From Flavobacterium sp. 1 (GTDB lineage Bacteria; Bacteroidota; Bacteroidia; Flavobacteriales; Flavobacteriaceae): a DNA stretch of 64,000 bases. The first letter of the stretch is position 1, and each line of letters begins with the position of its first letter. This document shows, piece after piece, positions 8,218 to 18,500 of this stretch. A program made the position numbers and the translations under genes. The stretch lies in NCBI RefSeq assembly GCF_002797935.1, contig NZ_PGER01000001.1, forward strand, positions 1,612,001 to 1,676,000. The letters run 5' to 3'. The notes beneath the pieces are model-generated. The model made no database searches. It was not told the origin of the DNA and saw only the letters and a program-made list of their open reading frames with translations.

Positions 8218-10530
8218 TTATTTTTTCAAAACTTTAAAGGATTTAGACCAGTCTGTTCCATTTACTCTTACTATATATAAACCTGATTTTAGAGAAGCTC
8301 CTATAGATATTGTACCGGACTTATTATCAACTTTTATACTTTCTAACACCCTTCCTAACATATCTGTAACGTCTATTTGAAGTTCTCCTTTATAATGGGT
8401 TACCTCTAATTTTAAATCATCGGCAAATGGATTTGGATACAATAACACTTGGCTTTCTGCCTGGTCTTCAGTTACGATTTTAGTAGTTGCTGATGCTGGC
8501 TTTTGAGTTCCGCTGCCAAACGTAGTTACTGTCCATTGCTGCGGATCTCCTGTGCTTGCAGTATATTGTCCTAAATCTGAATTGGAACCTCTCCACATTC
8601 CATCAAGATACAATCCGGTATTACGATTTTTAAATTTGGTATATGCTCCGGCTGTTTCCTTTGACCACTGTAAATTCCAATCGGTACTGTTGCTGGCCTG
8701 ATAAACTGCTGATCCGGGAGTGGTCTGTCCATTACCGTTAAGGTATAAACCTGAAGCCACATTCTTAAATTTGAAATAATTTCCTTCTGCTACTTGTTCC
8801 CACTGCTGTGCAGTATTCCCACTGTAAGTCCACTGTCCTGCAACAGCACCGTTATTGTACCTATACATTCCATCGATTGCCAGCCCCGTAGCCTTATTCT
8901 TTATCGTGACAACTACTGAGGCTTTCTTAAGTAGAATGGCTGTAGTAGAAAGCTTTGGCACAGATATAGTTAACGAATTTGAGTTGACTGAGACCTGACT
9001 TGTTTTGACTGCATTTTGTGTTTCCGATACAAAAGTTTCTGTAGCAGGCAAAGACGATAATTGTAAAGTCGTATAATTTCCATTAGCTATCGAAAATCCG
9101 TTAAGATTTACTGTCACATTTTGTGAAGAGTTCATGTCTTTGTTTACAATTATTACAGTCATCGCGTCTGCGGCTTCATTTATCGAGGAGTAAGCCGAAA
9201 CTGTATTTTCTGCTGAAGAAACACTTGAAACACTATATTCTTTAGCATTCTTGCTAAACAAGTGCAAGGTTTCCCACATACCAATAGACCAGTTCCATGG
9301 AGTAAACAATTCAACGCCATTGTTGGCAAATGTGCCAAGATGCGAAGCATAGATAACAGATTCAAGGCTTGGGTTGCTGCTTGACATGGTACCCCATTCG
9401 CTTACACCAACTGTGATACCATTATTTGCACCAAACTCTTCGGCCACCCAGTCATTGATACGCTTGAAAATATATTGTTTTTTAAGTGAATCATCCCAGC
9501 CGCCGTTAATTGATCTAATACCGCTTGAACCCGGATAATCATAGGTTTGATCATAATAAATTCGGTGTCCCTGCAGTGCCTCAGTGTCATTATTATAAGA
9601 AGGATAGTTGTGAATATCTATTACATCTACCAGTTTGATACCAGTTGCTTTATATTCATCGCCAAGGCGTTTAATGAAATACTCAAGCCATGGATAATAC
9701 TTGCCATTTAACCATATGCTTTCATTTGCCCATTTGTACCAGAACCATTCGGAAGTGTTAACAGGACCGCAAAGTTTGATACCAGGATATATAGCTTTTG
9801 CCTTCTTCGCTAATTCGATGTAACGGTCCATGAATGCAGCGGCCGATATCTGTACTGGCATAGCATAATCGTGTGTACCACTCCATATATCTACCTCGTT
9901 GTCCATACTCCAGTATACAAAACGGTTTTTATCATACCCTTTACCACCGGCTCCAAACCAATCATTAAGAATTCCTACTGAAGAGTCAGCTGGCCATGGC
10001 TTAGTAAATAAATCAATGTTTCCATCAACCAGAGCCTTTCCGCCACCAGCTGGATTTACTACTCCTCCACCCGCTAAATTTTGACTAAGACCAGACCAAT
10101 ACTGTGCCTGGTTGAAATCCCAGTCATTGAAATTATGCTGGTTGCTGGATGCAACTCTGCCCAATAATTGAAAAGTAAACATCCCCTGAATGTTGTTGGA
10201 GCTATTGTTCATAACTCTTTGTGCCACTACATCCCAATCAGAAGCATAAACATTATTATACCAGTCAGGATGAACATCTAGTTTTGCCTGCCAGTTATAA
10301 GTTGTCGCATTATTACCCCCAATACGCACGAAGCGTAAGCCCGCATCTTTATAAAACTGCACAGAATTTTCCAAGCCTTCATTTCGTCCATAAATGTATG
10401 GCGATATCTTTTTTTTGTTTACAGCAGCATTAACCGTAATCTGAACAGCCTGAGCAAATGTTGCAGTACTGGTAAGACAACAAAAGCTAAACAATAAAAA
10501 TTTTAAAAAAAATAATTTGTTTGTTTTCAT
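8218..10530 (-). CDS. Secreted GH44 endo-beta-1,4-glucanase/xyloglucanase with ricin-type lectin and T9SS sorting domain
   Basis: A 770-residue multidomain enzyme. Signal peptide at about 1-27. GH44 catalytic region at about 28-530 with acid/base in YWSMDNEVDIW (E212) and nucleophile in VGVSEWGT (E378), as in characterised GH44 endoglucanases. A ricin-type beta-trefoil (CBM13-like) lies at about 535-675 and shows three repeats ending QQWEQ, LQWSK and QQWTV. A C-terminal type IX secretion sorting domain starts LLYPNPF near residue 693 and ends KSFKVLKK. GH44 enzymes act on carboxymethylcellulose, xyloglucan and sometimes mannan or xylan. The sorting domain predicts export across the outer membrane by T9SS rather than surface lipidation like the neighbouring GH5. 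Confidence 0.9.
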   Translation of the reverse strand: MKTNKLFFLKFLLFSFCCLTSTATFAQAVQITVNAAVNKKKISPYIYGRNEGLENSVQFYKDAGLRFVRIGGNNATTYNWQAKLDVHPDWYNNVYASDWDVVAQRVMNNSSNNIQGMFTFQLLGRVASSNQHNFNDWDFNQAQYWSGLSQNLAGGGVVNPAGGGKALVDGNIDLFTKPWPADSSVGILNDWFGAGGKGYDKNRFVYWSMDNEVDIWSGTHDYAMPVQISAAAFMDRYIELAKKAKAIYPGIKLCGPVNTSEWFWYKWANESIWLNGKYYPWLEYFIKRLGDEYKATGIKLVDVIDIHNYPSYNNDTEALQGHRIYYDQTYDYPGSSGIRSINGGWDDSLKKQYIFKRINDWVAEEFGANNGITVGVSEWGTMSSSNPSLESVIYASHLGTFANNGVELFTPWNWSIGMWETLHLFSKNAKEYSVSSVSSAENTVSAYSSINEAADAMTVIIVNKDMNSSQNVTVNLNGFSIANGNYTTLQLSSLPATETFVSETQNAVKTSQVSVNSNSLTISVPKLSTTAILLKKASVVVTIKNKATGLAIDGMYRYNNGAVAGQWTYSGNTAQQWEQVAEGNYFKFKNVASGLYLNGNGQTTPGSAVYQASNSTDWNLQWSKETAGAYTKFKNRNTGLYLDGMWRGSNSDLGQYTASTGDPQQWTVTTFGSGTQKPASATTKIVTEDQAESQVLLYPNPFADDLKLEVTHYKGELQIDVTDMLGRVLESIKVDNKSGTISIGASLKSGLYIVRVNGTDWSKSFKVLKK

Positions 10531-10806
10531 TTTTATAAAATTTGGTTAAATAGTTAAATAGCTAAATAATGTGTTTAAAAAATGATGCTGATACTTTGAA
10601 AAAACAGCAACGTAACAAACACTTCTATAAACAAAATGTGGTTTCTACATTATTACTATGATTCATTCTTTTTATACAACAGATAGTGGTTTAAAATAAC
10701 CCATTGGAAGTAATCTATTTATACTTCTAATTATTCTTCCAATGGGGTTTGTTACTCTATTTTAATTAATCTGTTACTGGCATGTAGAGATTAAAAAATT
10801 TCTTAT
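10531..10806. other. Intercistronic gap between GH5 and GH44 genes
   Basis: A 276-bp non-coding spacer. It holds a strong hairpin at 10698-10749 (listed separately). No gene and no clear promoter match was found upstream of GH44. Confidence 0.5.
10698..10749 (-). terminator. Intercistronic hairpin/terminator downstream of GH5
   Basis: CCCATTGGAAG at 10700-10710 pairs perfectly with CTTCCAATGGG at 10736-10746, with AA/TT extension. Read on the minus strand the hairpin is followed by a T-rich stretch. It sits after the GH5 stop and before GH44, so it may end or attenuate transcription inside the PUL, or stabilise the upstream mRNA. Confidence 0.55.
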
Positions 10807-12309
10807 TTATTTATTTCTAATTACTTGTTTACCAGTCATTAATGACAATCCAGCTGCAACACGCAGTGAGTCTAAATCTCTTCGATTGTCTAGTGTTTCG
10901 GTTCCCCTGTTTATTACACCAGCCCACAAAAATGGAGATATTTTATTGGCACGGGCAGTTCTTACGAGATGTCCATAGAAATGTGCAGTTGACTTTAAAG
11001 ACAATAATGAATCTGCTGGGGTTGGACAATGATCGGCATGGTATTGTACCCCAAATTCACCCATCAATAAAGGAATACCCTTATCTACAAATCTTTGTCT
11101 AGCCAATTGTAAGGTACTTTCCATATATCCTTCTTCCATTGATGCACTAGAACTGTGTGTTGGGTCTGTTAGTGAATGATAGTTTTTACCCCAATAACGC
11201 CACTCTTTACCCCAACTAGCATCACCACCTAATATACAAAAATTTGGCGGAGAATACCAGTGAAATTCAAGTATCAATTTATTAGGAACCGTATCGACTG
11301 GCAGACCAGGATTTGCACCAACAGAAAAGAAAGTTGCTAAATCAAGTGATGTGTTTGGAGCTTGAATAACCAAAGTACGATAAGCATTTTTTCCTCCGGT
11401 AGAACGAACAGCTTTGATAAATATTTGGTGAAAATCATATAAATTGGTAACTTCAGTTAATGTTTTAGCATCAGGTTCATTGTTACTTGCAAACATTACT
11501 TTCTCATCAAAATCACGCAATTTAGTAGCTACCTGTTCCCAAATAATCCTTTGAATCGCTTTTATGCTATCTAATTTTGAACTAGTCGCTTTAAAATCCG
11601 AAAAACCATCATGATGATCATTTACCATCACATACATACCGTCATTAACACAATATTGTACTACTTCTTTTAACCTGTTTAACCAAACAGGATCAATTAT
11701 TCCAGTTTTTTTATCGGCATGCGAAACCCAATATTGACAAGGAATTCTTATGGCATTAAAACCACCACTTTTAAGAACATCAATTAGGTTTTGTGTTATC
11801 TTAGGATTCCCCCAACCTTCTTCTCCATAAGGAGTTTCCATGGTGTTCCAAATATTTATTCCCAGTTTAATACCTGCATTTATTTCTGTAGCAGTGCTTC
11901 CCATACCTGTAGGATCTGGTGGGATTGGATCTGTATTAAAAGATGGATATATATCAGGTGCTTGTGAAATTATGACACGTCTTGCTTGCCCATTATCGGC
12001 ACTAATTCTAATAGTTACCGTATTAGAGGCGATACTTGTACTTCGACCTGCTGTCAAAACAACTTTAGTAACACCTGCATCACCAGCTAATATATCTGTT
12101 TTCACCCATGATGAGGCATTTTCAATTTTCCATTTTGCATTTGAGTCAACTGTAATTTCCAATGAGCCTCCAATAGGTTCGAACGCAAGTTTCTCTGTTG
12201 AAACTATTAGTTTTGGAACTTCGCCCCCATCATTATTTGAACACGAAATGGCAGCTGTTACTATAAAAAGTAACATTGCAATTTTGTAAAGATTATTAAT
12301 TTTTTTCAT
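10807..12309 (-). CDS. BACON-domain GH5 endo-beta-1,4-glucanase lipoprotein (GH5_4-like)
   Basis: A 500-residue surface lipoprotein with a lipobox ending AAISC (C23). A BACON domain lies at about 33-118 (EITVDSNAKWKIENASSWV is characteristic). The GH5 catalytic domain lies at about 140-495: GINIWNTMET, the RIP motif at 188-190, HH at 232-233, acid/base in ASNNEPD (E278) and nucleophile in LLMGEFGV (E418). The BACON plus GH5 architecture and the GH5_4-like motifs recall surface endo-xyloglucanases/endoglucanases of Bacteroidota PULs. It would cut the polysaccharide backbone at the cell surface before SusCD import. Subfamily and substrate are inferred, not proven. Confidence 0.88.
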   Translation of the reverse strand: MKKINNLYKIAMLLFIVTAAISCSNNDGGEVPKLIVSTEKLAFEPIGGSLEITVDSNAKWKIENASSWVKTDILAGDAGVTKVVLTAGRSTSIASNTVTIRISADNGQARRVIISQAPDIYPSFNTDPIPPDPTGMGSTATEINAGIKLGINIWNTMETPYGEEGWGNPKITQNLIDVLKSGGFNAIRIPCQYWVSHADKKTGIIDPVWLNRLKEVVQYCVNDGMYVMVNDHHDGFSDFKATSSKLDSIKAIQRIIWEQVATKLRDFDEKVMFASNNEPDAKTLTEVTNLYDFHQIFIKAVRSTGGKNAYRTLVIQAPNTSLDLATFFSVGANPGLPVDTVPNKLILEFHWYSPPNFCILGGDASWGKEWRYWGKNYHSLTDPTHSSSASMEEGYMESTLQLARQRFVDKGIPLLMGEFGVQYHADHCPTPADSLLSLKSTAHFYGHLVRTARANKISPFLWAGVINRGTETLDNRRDLDSLRVAAGLSLMTGKQVIRNK

Positions 12310-12339
12310 ATTGTTTATTTTTGTTATTATTTTTAAAAC

Positions 12340-12375
12340 CTGCGGGTAAATTCTATTTATCTGATTTACCCACAG
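12340..12375 (-). terminator. Intercistronic hairpin between glycan-binding protein and GH5 genes
   Basis: CTGCGGGTAAAT at 12340-12351 pairs with ATTTACCCACAG at 12364-12375 with one mismatch, and on the minus strand is followed by GTTTTAAAA. It separates the susCD/binding-protein genes from the enzymes and may lower expression of the latter or protect the upstream transcript. Confidence 0.5.
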
Positions 12376-12407
12376 CTTTTATTTTCACTGTTTTTAATAG
12401 CGATTAC

Positions 12408-13934
12408 TTATTTAATTTTCACGACCCTGATGTTGTCAAAAGCTCCATAAAATCCTGTTGCTGAATTTGTTGTGCCGAAATTCTTAAGGTAAAGATGTAA
12501 ACCTGTTTTACCAGTACCCAATAAAGCAGATATACTCGTAACCGGAGCACCCATTCCAGCACCCAGGTCTGTATCTTTTGCACGGAATGCAGATAAAGGA
12601 ATGGTTACTGTTACCCAACCTTTGGTGGAGAAAGCCACCGTACTCGAAGCAGAGATTTTCCATGGCTCAAAACGATATACATAGCTACCGTCAAAGTATG
12701 TTTCAAAACAAAGGGAAATACCATTCCAGGGTTTAGCAACACTCATTTCAAATTTAATTGCCCAATCATCAACAGAATCCGAAAGATTTGCCGTTGGTAT
12801 CCATTGATTTGGTTTGAGATTAGTACCAGTTCCTCCCCAATTATTCCCTTCGCCACCAGCAAAAACACCTTTATTAAGATATGGAAACAAAGTATTGTTC
12901 GTACCATATACTCCATCAAATTCAGTTGTATGAGTAAGCCAGCCGAAAGAATCATTTGCGGCATTATTAACAGCACCACTAGCTGCCCCCCACCATCCTT
13001 CCATACCATTAAAATCCCAACCACCTTCAAAATTCATTATAACACCGTCTTGTAGATATGTGGGAGTATGAACATTATATGGAGTAGTAACCGAGCCAAA
13101 CGCTGTTGTAATAGATACAGGTCCGGTTTGTGGTGATGACGGCAAAACAAAACCAACAGATCTTCCATTGCTGTTTGATTTGAAAGAAGTAATTGCTGTA
13201 CCGCCGAAAGAAATGGATTCTATACTTTTAAGGTAGGTACCATAAACATAAACCGAATCATTTGCAATAGCATTCTCGTTAGAAATACCTGCAATGGTTG
13301 GTATTGCAGCAATTTTAAAAGTAGCCATACCACTCAATGTAGTTATTACCACATCACCCGAGGTAGGAGCCGGATTTGGCATTAGAAAACCGACAGAAGT
13401 TCCGTTAGTATCTGCTTTGAACGAGGTAATTGGTACTCCTCCATAAGAAAGGCTTTTAACTAAAAAGAGATCTTTTCCATAAACATACACCGAATCGTTT
13501 GGTTGTGCAAATACATCGGAAATAGCTGTAAGAGAGGGTGCTGCTGGACCAATATGAAACGAAAACGTTGCTGTACCTTGACTTGTTGTATATTCAAGAG
13601 TGTACATTTTATTCTCATCTACTTTAGAAAAAACGATAGCTGGTATCTTTACCACAGCATTATTAGGAGTTATTAAACTGGTATTGAATGAAGTGGATAC
13701 CCCATCAAAAGTTATTCTAAGTGCGCTTCCTAAATTTTGTCCTTCAATAACCACCCACTGCTCATTTGCAATAGCATCAGTCATAATAGTATCCTTAGGC
13801 GAGGCAGCATAATTTCTCACATCTATAATAACAGGTGAACCTATATCCTCATTATTACAAGATACCGCTAGGATGCCAATGGCAACCGAGCAGAACAGTA
13901 ATAAAAAACGAAATTTATTTAATTTTTTTTTCAT
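12408..13934 (-). CDS. Surface glycan-binding lipoprotein with IPT/TIG domains (SGBP, SusE/F-position)
   Basis: A 508-residue lipoprotein with a lipobox at about 22-26 (AVSC, C26). Three IPT/TIG-like beta-sandwich domains occupy about 35-295. The second and third are close internal copies: each starts with NDSVYVYG and contains ITSFK followed by a SVGF motif. The unique C-terminal region (about 300-508), rich in W and G, is where such proteins bind the glycan. Position directly after susD and before the endo-enzyme is the standard place for an SGBP. It would hold polysaccharide at the cell surface for GH5 and SusCD. It starts 20 bp after the susD stop. Confidence 0.85.
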   Translation of the reverse strand: MKKKLNKFRFLLLFCSVAIGILAVSCNNEDIGSPVIIDVRNYAASPKDTIMTDAIANEQWVVIEGQNLGSALRITFDGVSTSFNTSLITPNNAVVKIPAIVFSKVDENKMYTLEYTTSQGTATFSFHIGPAAPSLTAISDVFAQPNDSVYVYGKDLFLVKSLSYGGVPITSFKADTNGTSVGFLMPNPAPTSGDVVITTLSGMATFKIAAIPTIAGISNENAIANDSVYVYGTYLKSIESISFGGTAITSFKSNSNGRSVGFVLPSSPQTGPVSITTAFGSVTTPYNVHTPTYLQDGVIMNFEGGWDFNGMEGWWGAASGAVNNAANDSFGWLTHTTEFDGVYGTNNTLFPYLNKGVFAGGEGNNWGGTGTNLKPNQWIPTANLSDSVDDWAIKFEMSVAKPWNGISLCFETYFDGSYVYRFEPWKISASSTVAFSTKGWVTVTIPLSAFRAKDTDLGAGMGAPVTSISALLGTGKTGLHLYLKNFGTTNSATGFYGAFDNIRVVKIK

Positions 13935-13954
13935 AATGATTTTTTTTATATTAA

Positions 13955-15529
13955 TTAATAATAAGGAACTGGTGGTTGACCCAATTTTGGGTTTGCTGTC
14001 AACTCCACTGCTGGAATTGGCAATGTAAATGAACTAGAGGTTGCTGGAATAACCGCTGCTATCGTTGTGGCATCTGGTGTGGCCACTTTAGTTGTAGCAG
14101 AATAAGTAAACTGATGTCTGTCTTGCGCATTTAGCATCGTCAATGCTTTATTTGGATTCCAATAGGATAGTCGTACCAAGTCCATCCAATATTGACCTTC
14201 ATAAGCTAATTCAATTCTTCTTTCTTTAAGAATGACATCAATATTCAATGAAGTGACAGGATCAATACCTGCTCTTGATCGCACTTTATTAAAGTAAAGC
14301 AAAGCAGTAGCATCGGAAGTGCTTGCATCATTGCCCAAAATAGCTTCGGCATAAACTAAGTACACATCGGCTAAACGAAGAACGGCATTATGTTCAGGAG
14401 AACACATCCAAGTCATAAGAGGTGAACTATTATCTTTATCGTTACCAATGATATGTTTTTTCATACATACCCCTGTTGCCTTATAACCGCCACCAGCAGC
14501 ATTCAATTCAGGGTATTTATCACCAGTAAGCATTATAGTGGCTTTACGTCTTAACGTGTCTTTAGCAGAATAGTTCAAATAAAAGTCATAGGTAATGGGG
14601 ATAACAGACCATGCTCCAACTTTTTGGGGCATAAGATCTGCGGATGGCGCAAGGTTATTCAACATATTACCTACACCATAATCAGCAGGTGCTGTCCATT
14701 GAAAAGCAAATAAATCTTCGGGAACATCGTTATATTGTACTCGGAACAAATCATAATAACTTGGATATAAAACTATCCCACTGTTTTGGCATACATCGCC
14801 CGCATATTTTTTAGCTAAATCTAAGTAGGTCTGATTACGAGATCCACCATTTCCTAAACCCGCCATAGTTAAATATACTTTGGCCAACATACCTTCAGCA
14901 GACCATTTAGTTACACGCCCTTTTACATCAGTAAGAGGAAGGTTTTCTGCTGCAAAAGTAAGATCGTTCGCTGCAAATTTGTACACATCAGAAACAATTA
15001 TACGATTAAGTAATGGGTTATCGATTAACTTAGTATTATCCTCGACAATAGGCACAGCTCCCCAATGCATGGCCAAATAAAAATAAGCCACACCACGTAT
15101 GAACCTTGCTTCGGCAATGGCAGCATTTTTATCTTTTGTTGGAACAGTAGCTGGGGCATATTGGTTTATGCCGAGAATGGTCATGTTGCATTGACCAATA
15201 ACATTGTAAAAGCTTACCCATGCACTATTCATAATACTGTTTGAAGCGGAAATATTATGTGCAAAAATGTCAGTTCCATCAGTTCCATTATATTGATTCA
15301 CAGTTCCATTTCCAGACAAAACGTCGCCAAGTTTCAATAAGGGATCGTTATTATATTGCCCCCAAGAAGTGGAATAAAGACTGGCAGTAGCTAATCTCAT
15401 ATCGCTTGTGGTTTGATAAAAATTATTGGAACCTACTTGGGATTCAGACGGACGGTCAAGAAAATCATTACTACATCCAGCCATAGCCACTAACGACAAT
15501 AGAATGATTATTTTATTTATTGATTTCAT
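13955..15529 (-). CDS. susD: SusD/RagB family starch-binding-like outer-membrane lipoprotein
   Basis: A 524-residue lipoprotein with a lipobox at about 16-19 (MAGC, C19). It has the N-terminal SusD-like region with DFLDRPSES and the TPR-type helical framework: RFIRGVAYFYLAMHWGAVPIV. The C-terminal RagB/SusD domain has RLADVYLVYAEA, FNKVRSRAGI and ERRIELAYEGQYWMDLVR. SusD proteins close over the SusC channel and deliver oligosaccharides. It is coupled to susC (13-bp gap) and co-transcribed with it. Confidence 0.95.
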   Translation of the reverse strand: MKSINKIIILLSLVAMAGCSNDFLDRPSESQVGSNNFYQTTSDMRLATASLYSTSWGQYNNDPLLKLGDVLSGNGTVNQYNGTDGTDIFAHNISASNSIMNSAWVSFYNVIGQCNMTILGINQYAPATVPTKDKNAAIAEARFIRGVAYFYLAMHWGAVPIVEDNTKLIDNPLLNRIIVSDVYKFAANDLTFAAENLPLTDVKGRVTKWSAEGMLAKVYLTMAGLGNGGSRNQTYLDLAKKYAGDVCQNSGIVLYPSYYDLFRVQYNDVPEDLFAFQWTAPADYGVGNMLNNLAPSADLMPQKVGAWSVIPITYDFYLNYSAKDTLRRKATIMLTGDKYPELNAAGGGYKATGVCMKKHIIGNDKDNSSPLMTWMCSPEHNAVLRLADVYLVYAEAILGNDASTSDATALLYFNKVRSRAGIDPVTSLNIDVILKERRIELAYEGQYWMDLVRLSYWNPNKALTMLNAQDRHQFTYSATTKVATPDATTIAAVIPATSSSFTLPIPAVELTANPKLGQPPVPYY

Positions 15530-15542
15530 AATTTAAAATTTT

Positions 15543-18500
15543 TTATTTTAATTTAACATTAAACCCGAAAGTATATACCCTTGATTGTGGATAATAACCA
15601 CTATCATAACCCGTCTGAAGTGGGTTCCAACCACCAACTTCAGGATCCATACCCGAATATTTTGTTATTATAAATGCATTGGAAACATTGGCATAAAATC
15701 TCGCAGAAGCCAGATGCACTTTCTGCAATACTCCTTTAGGCAAATTATATCCTAAGGTTATGTTTTTGCAACGAATAAACGAACCATCTTCCAAATCAAT
15801 ATTGGTAAAACGACCATTTTCATTGGTATTGTCGTTTCTCAAACTTACAACAGAAGTATTTGGGTTGGTAACATAATAATTAGCATAATCAGTAGTACTG
15901 CCATTAGGATCTATCATAGCAACCTGAGCATAATCTAACACCCCTGTAAAATAATTGGTGTTATTTAAAGGATTAGTTTGAGATTTAGCCAATTGATTAT
16001 AGACTTTATTACCAACACTACCACTAAAGAAAATGTTTAAATCAAAGTTTTTATAAGAAAACGTGTTATTGAAACCAAATTGTAATTTTGGAAAAGGAGA
16101 CCCCAAGAAAGTTTGATCTCTGTAATCAATGATTCCATCGCCATTTAAGTCTTTGTACATACGGTCACCATACCATATACCACCACCTGATTGTGAAATT
16201 GTACGAGGAACTAAAGTATTTGGGTCGGCTGGCAAAGCATGGGTTTCAAAATCTTTGGCAGTAGCAAATATCCCGTCATAAACATAGCCATAAAATTCGC
16301 CAATAGGTTTACCTACTACCGTTTTTGAATTACCCGATACTAGGCTAGCATCTGCTCCTCCTGCACCTAAACTCATTACCTCATTCACATTATGAGATAC
16401 CGTAATATCTGTTTTCCAAGTGAAATTTTTAGTATTTATGTTGGTGGTTCCTATTCTAATATCAATTCCTTTATTACTAACGGAACCAACGTTTACATAA
16501 GGTGAAGCCATCGTACCTGGTGACCAACCTGTTGCTGTACCGGAATACTCAGGAAGTGGCACTTTTAATAAAAGACCATCTGTATAACGGTCATAAACAT
16601 CAACCGAAAAATTTAGTCTCCAGTTAAACAAAGTACCATCCAATCCTGCATTACCATTTTGTGTTGCTTCCCATTGCACATTAGGATTAGCCAAATTGGA
16701 TTGAACCTGTGCTATACCAGACAAGCCGTTAGCCACTGTAGTAAGCTGAGTAACATAAGTGTTTCCTGGTATCCCTTGATTATTGGTTAAACCATAGCCC
16801 AGACGCAGCTTTAAATCATTAACCACTTCTACATTTTTCAAAAACTTCTCATTCTTTATTTTCCACGCAAAGGCAACAGAAGATGTAGCTGCCCACCTTT
16901 TGCCTTTTGCAAAATTGGAAGAACCATCTCCACGCATATTAACCGTAAATAGGTATTTGTCTAAAAGGTTATAATTGATACGACCCAGATAGGATTCAGA
17001 AGCACCAGAACCAAATGAACCACCATTTGTGGCAGTGGTAGGATTACCGCTAGAAACAGATTGCACATCATTAGAAGGAAATTGGGAGCGTCCTGCAGAC
17101 ACACCTGCACTAGAATTTAAATTAGCCTCGTGACCAAACACAACATTAATGTTGCTTGTACCATAATCATGTCTATATGTAAAATAATTTCGTATTACAG
17201 TATTAATGTTTTGATTATAGCCATACGATGCTGAAGTTTCACCAGCGGTAGTAAATTTTCCATAAGTAACTTTAGGAGAAAACTGTCTTTCAGTGTTAAA
17301 ATCATAATTTCCCGAAACCTCATTTCTCAACGATAAATTTTTAGAAAATTGTATTTCGGCATACGCATTACCAAATATCTGATATCTAGTTTTCGTATCA
17401 GTATTAATAAGAGCCGAAGCAACTGGGTTTACCACTGGAGTAACCCATCCAGAATCATTGGAAACACCTCCCCATGTTCCATCATTGTTTTTTACCGGAA
17501 CGTCGGGTGTTATGCCTAAAGCACTTGAAATCACACCTGCAGTAGAGGAAGTTACATTTTCAACAACATTTGCCAACTGAATACTGGTACCTATTTTAAG
17601 CCAATTTGTTGTTTTATTATCCAAATTCAAACGTACAGAATATCTTTTAAAATCAGATCCAAGAGCAATACCTTCTTGGTCAAAATAACCAAGTGAAAAC
17701 AAATATTGCGTTCTATCATCTCCACCGTTTATACTAAGCGACTGGTTACTTTGAGGCGCACTTCGGAACAATTCTTTTTGCCAATTGGTACCTTCACCTA
17801 AATATTTTGGGTTGGCAAATTCAGGTCTTTTATCAAAACCCCATACATCAGCTCTTGCGTTTAGAAATGTTGCATCCTGCTGTAAATTTACTGTTGGCAT
17901 CCTACTAGGAATCTGCTGATAACCGAAATAACCCTCATAGGATATTTGAGGAGGCCCTGATTTACCTCTTTTTGTAGTAATTATAATAACCCCATTGGTT
18001 GCCTGAGCACCATAAATGGCGGTAGCAGAAGCGTCTTTTAATACATCTATTGATTCTATTTCAGAAGGATTAATAGAACTTAAGGGATTAGTACCCGTAA
18101 AGTGCGTGCCAGGACTTGGGTCGGGGTTGGTTGGATTAGGAATAATAACCCCATCTATAACGTATAATGGCGAATTGGTACCACTTATAGAAGATATACC
18201 ATGTATTTGAATAGATACACCTCCACCAGGTTGACCCGATATTTGCTGTACAACAACACCTGCAACTTTACCTTGCAATGCTTGGTCAATTGTTGTAGGA
18301 CTTGTTCGCACTATCTCAGCACCCGATATGGAAGATATGGAACCTGTAACATCTTTTTTCTTCACCTTACCGTAACCAATTACCACTACTTCTTCTAATG
18401 CCTTTACATCATCTTTCAAGCGAATGGTTAATTGACCGCTAGTAATCTTTACTTCCTGCTTTATAAAGCCTATATAACTTAGAACAAGTGTTTCTCCAAT

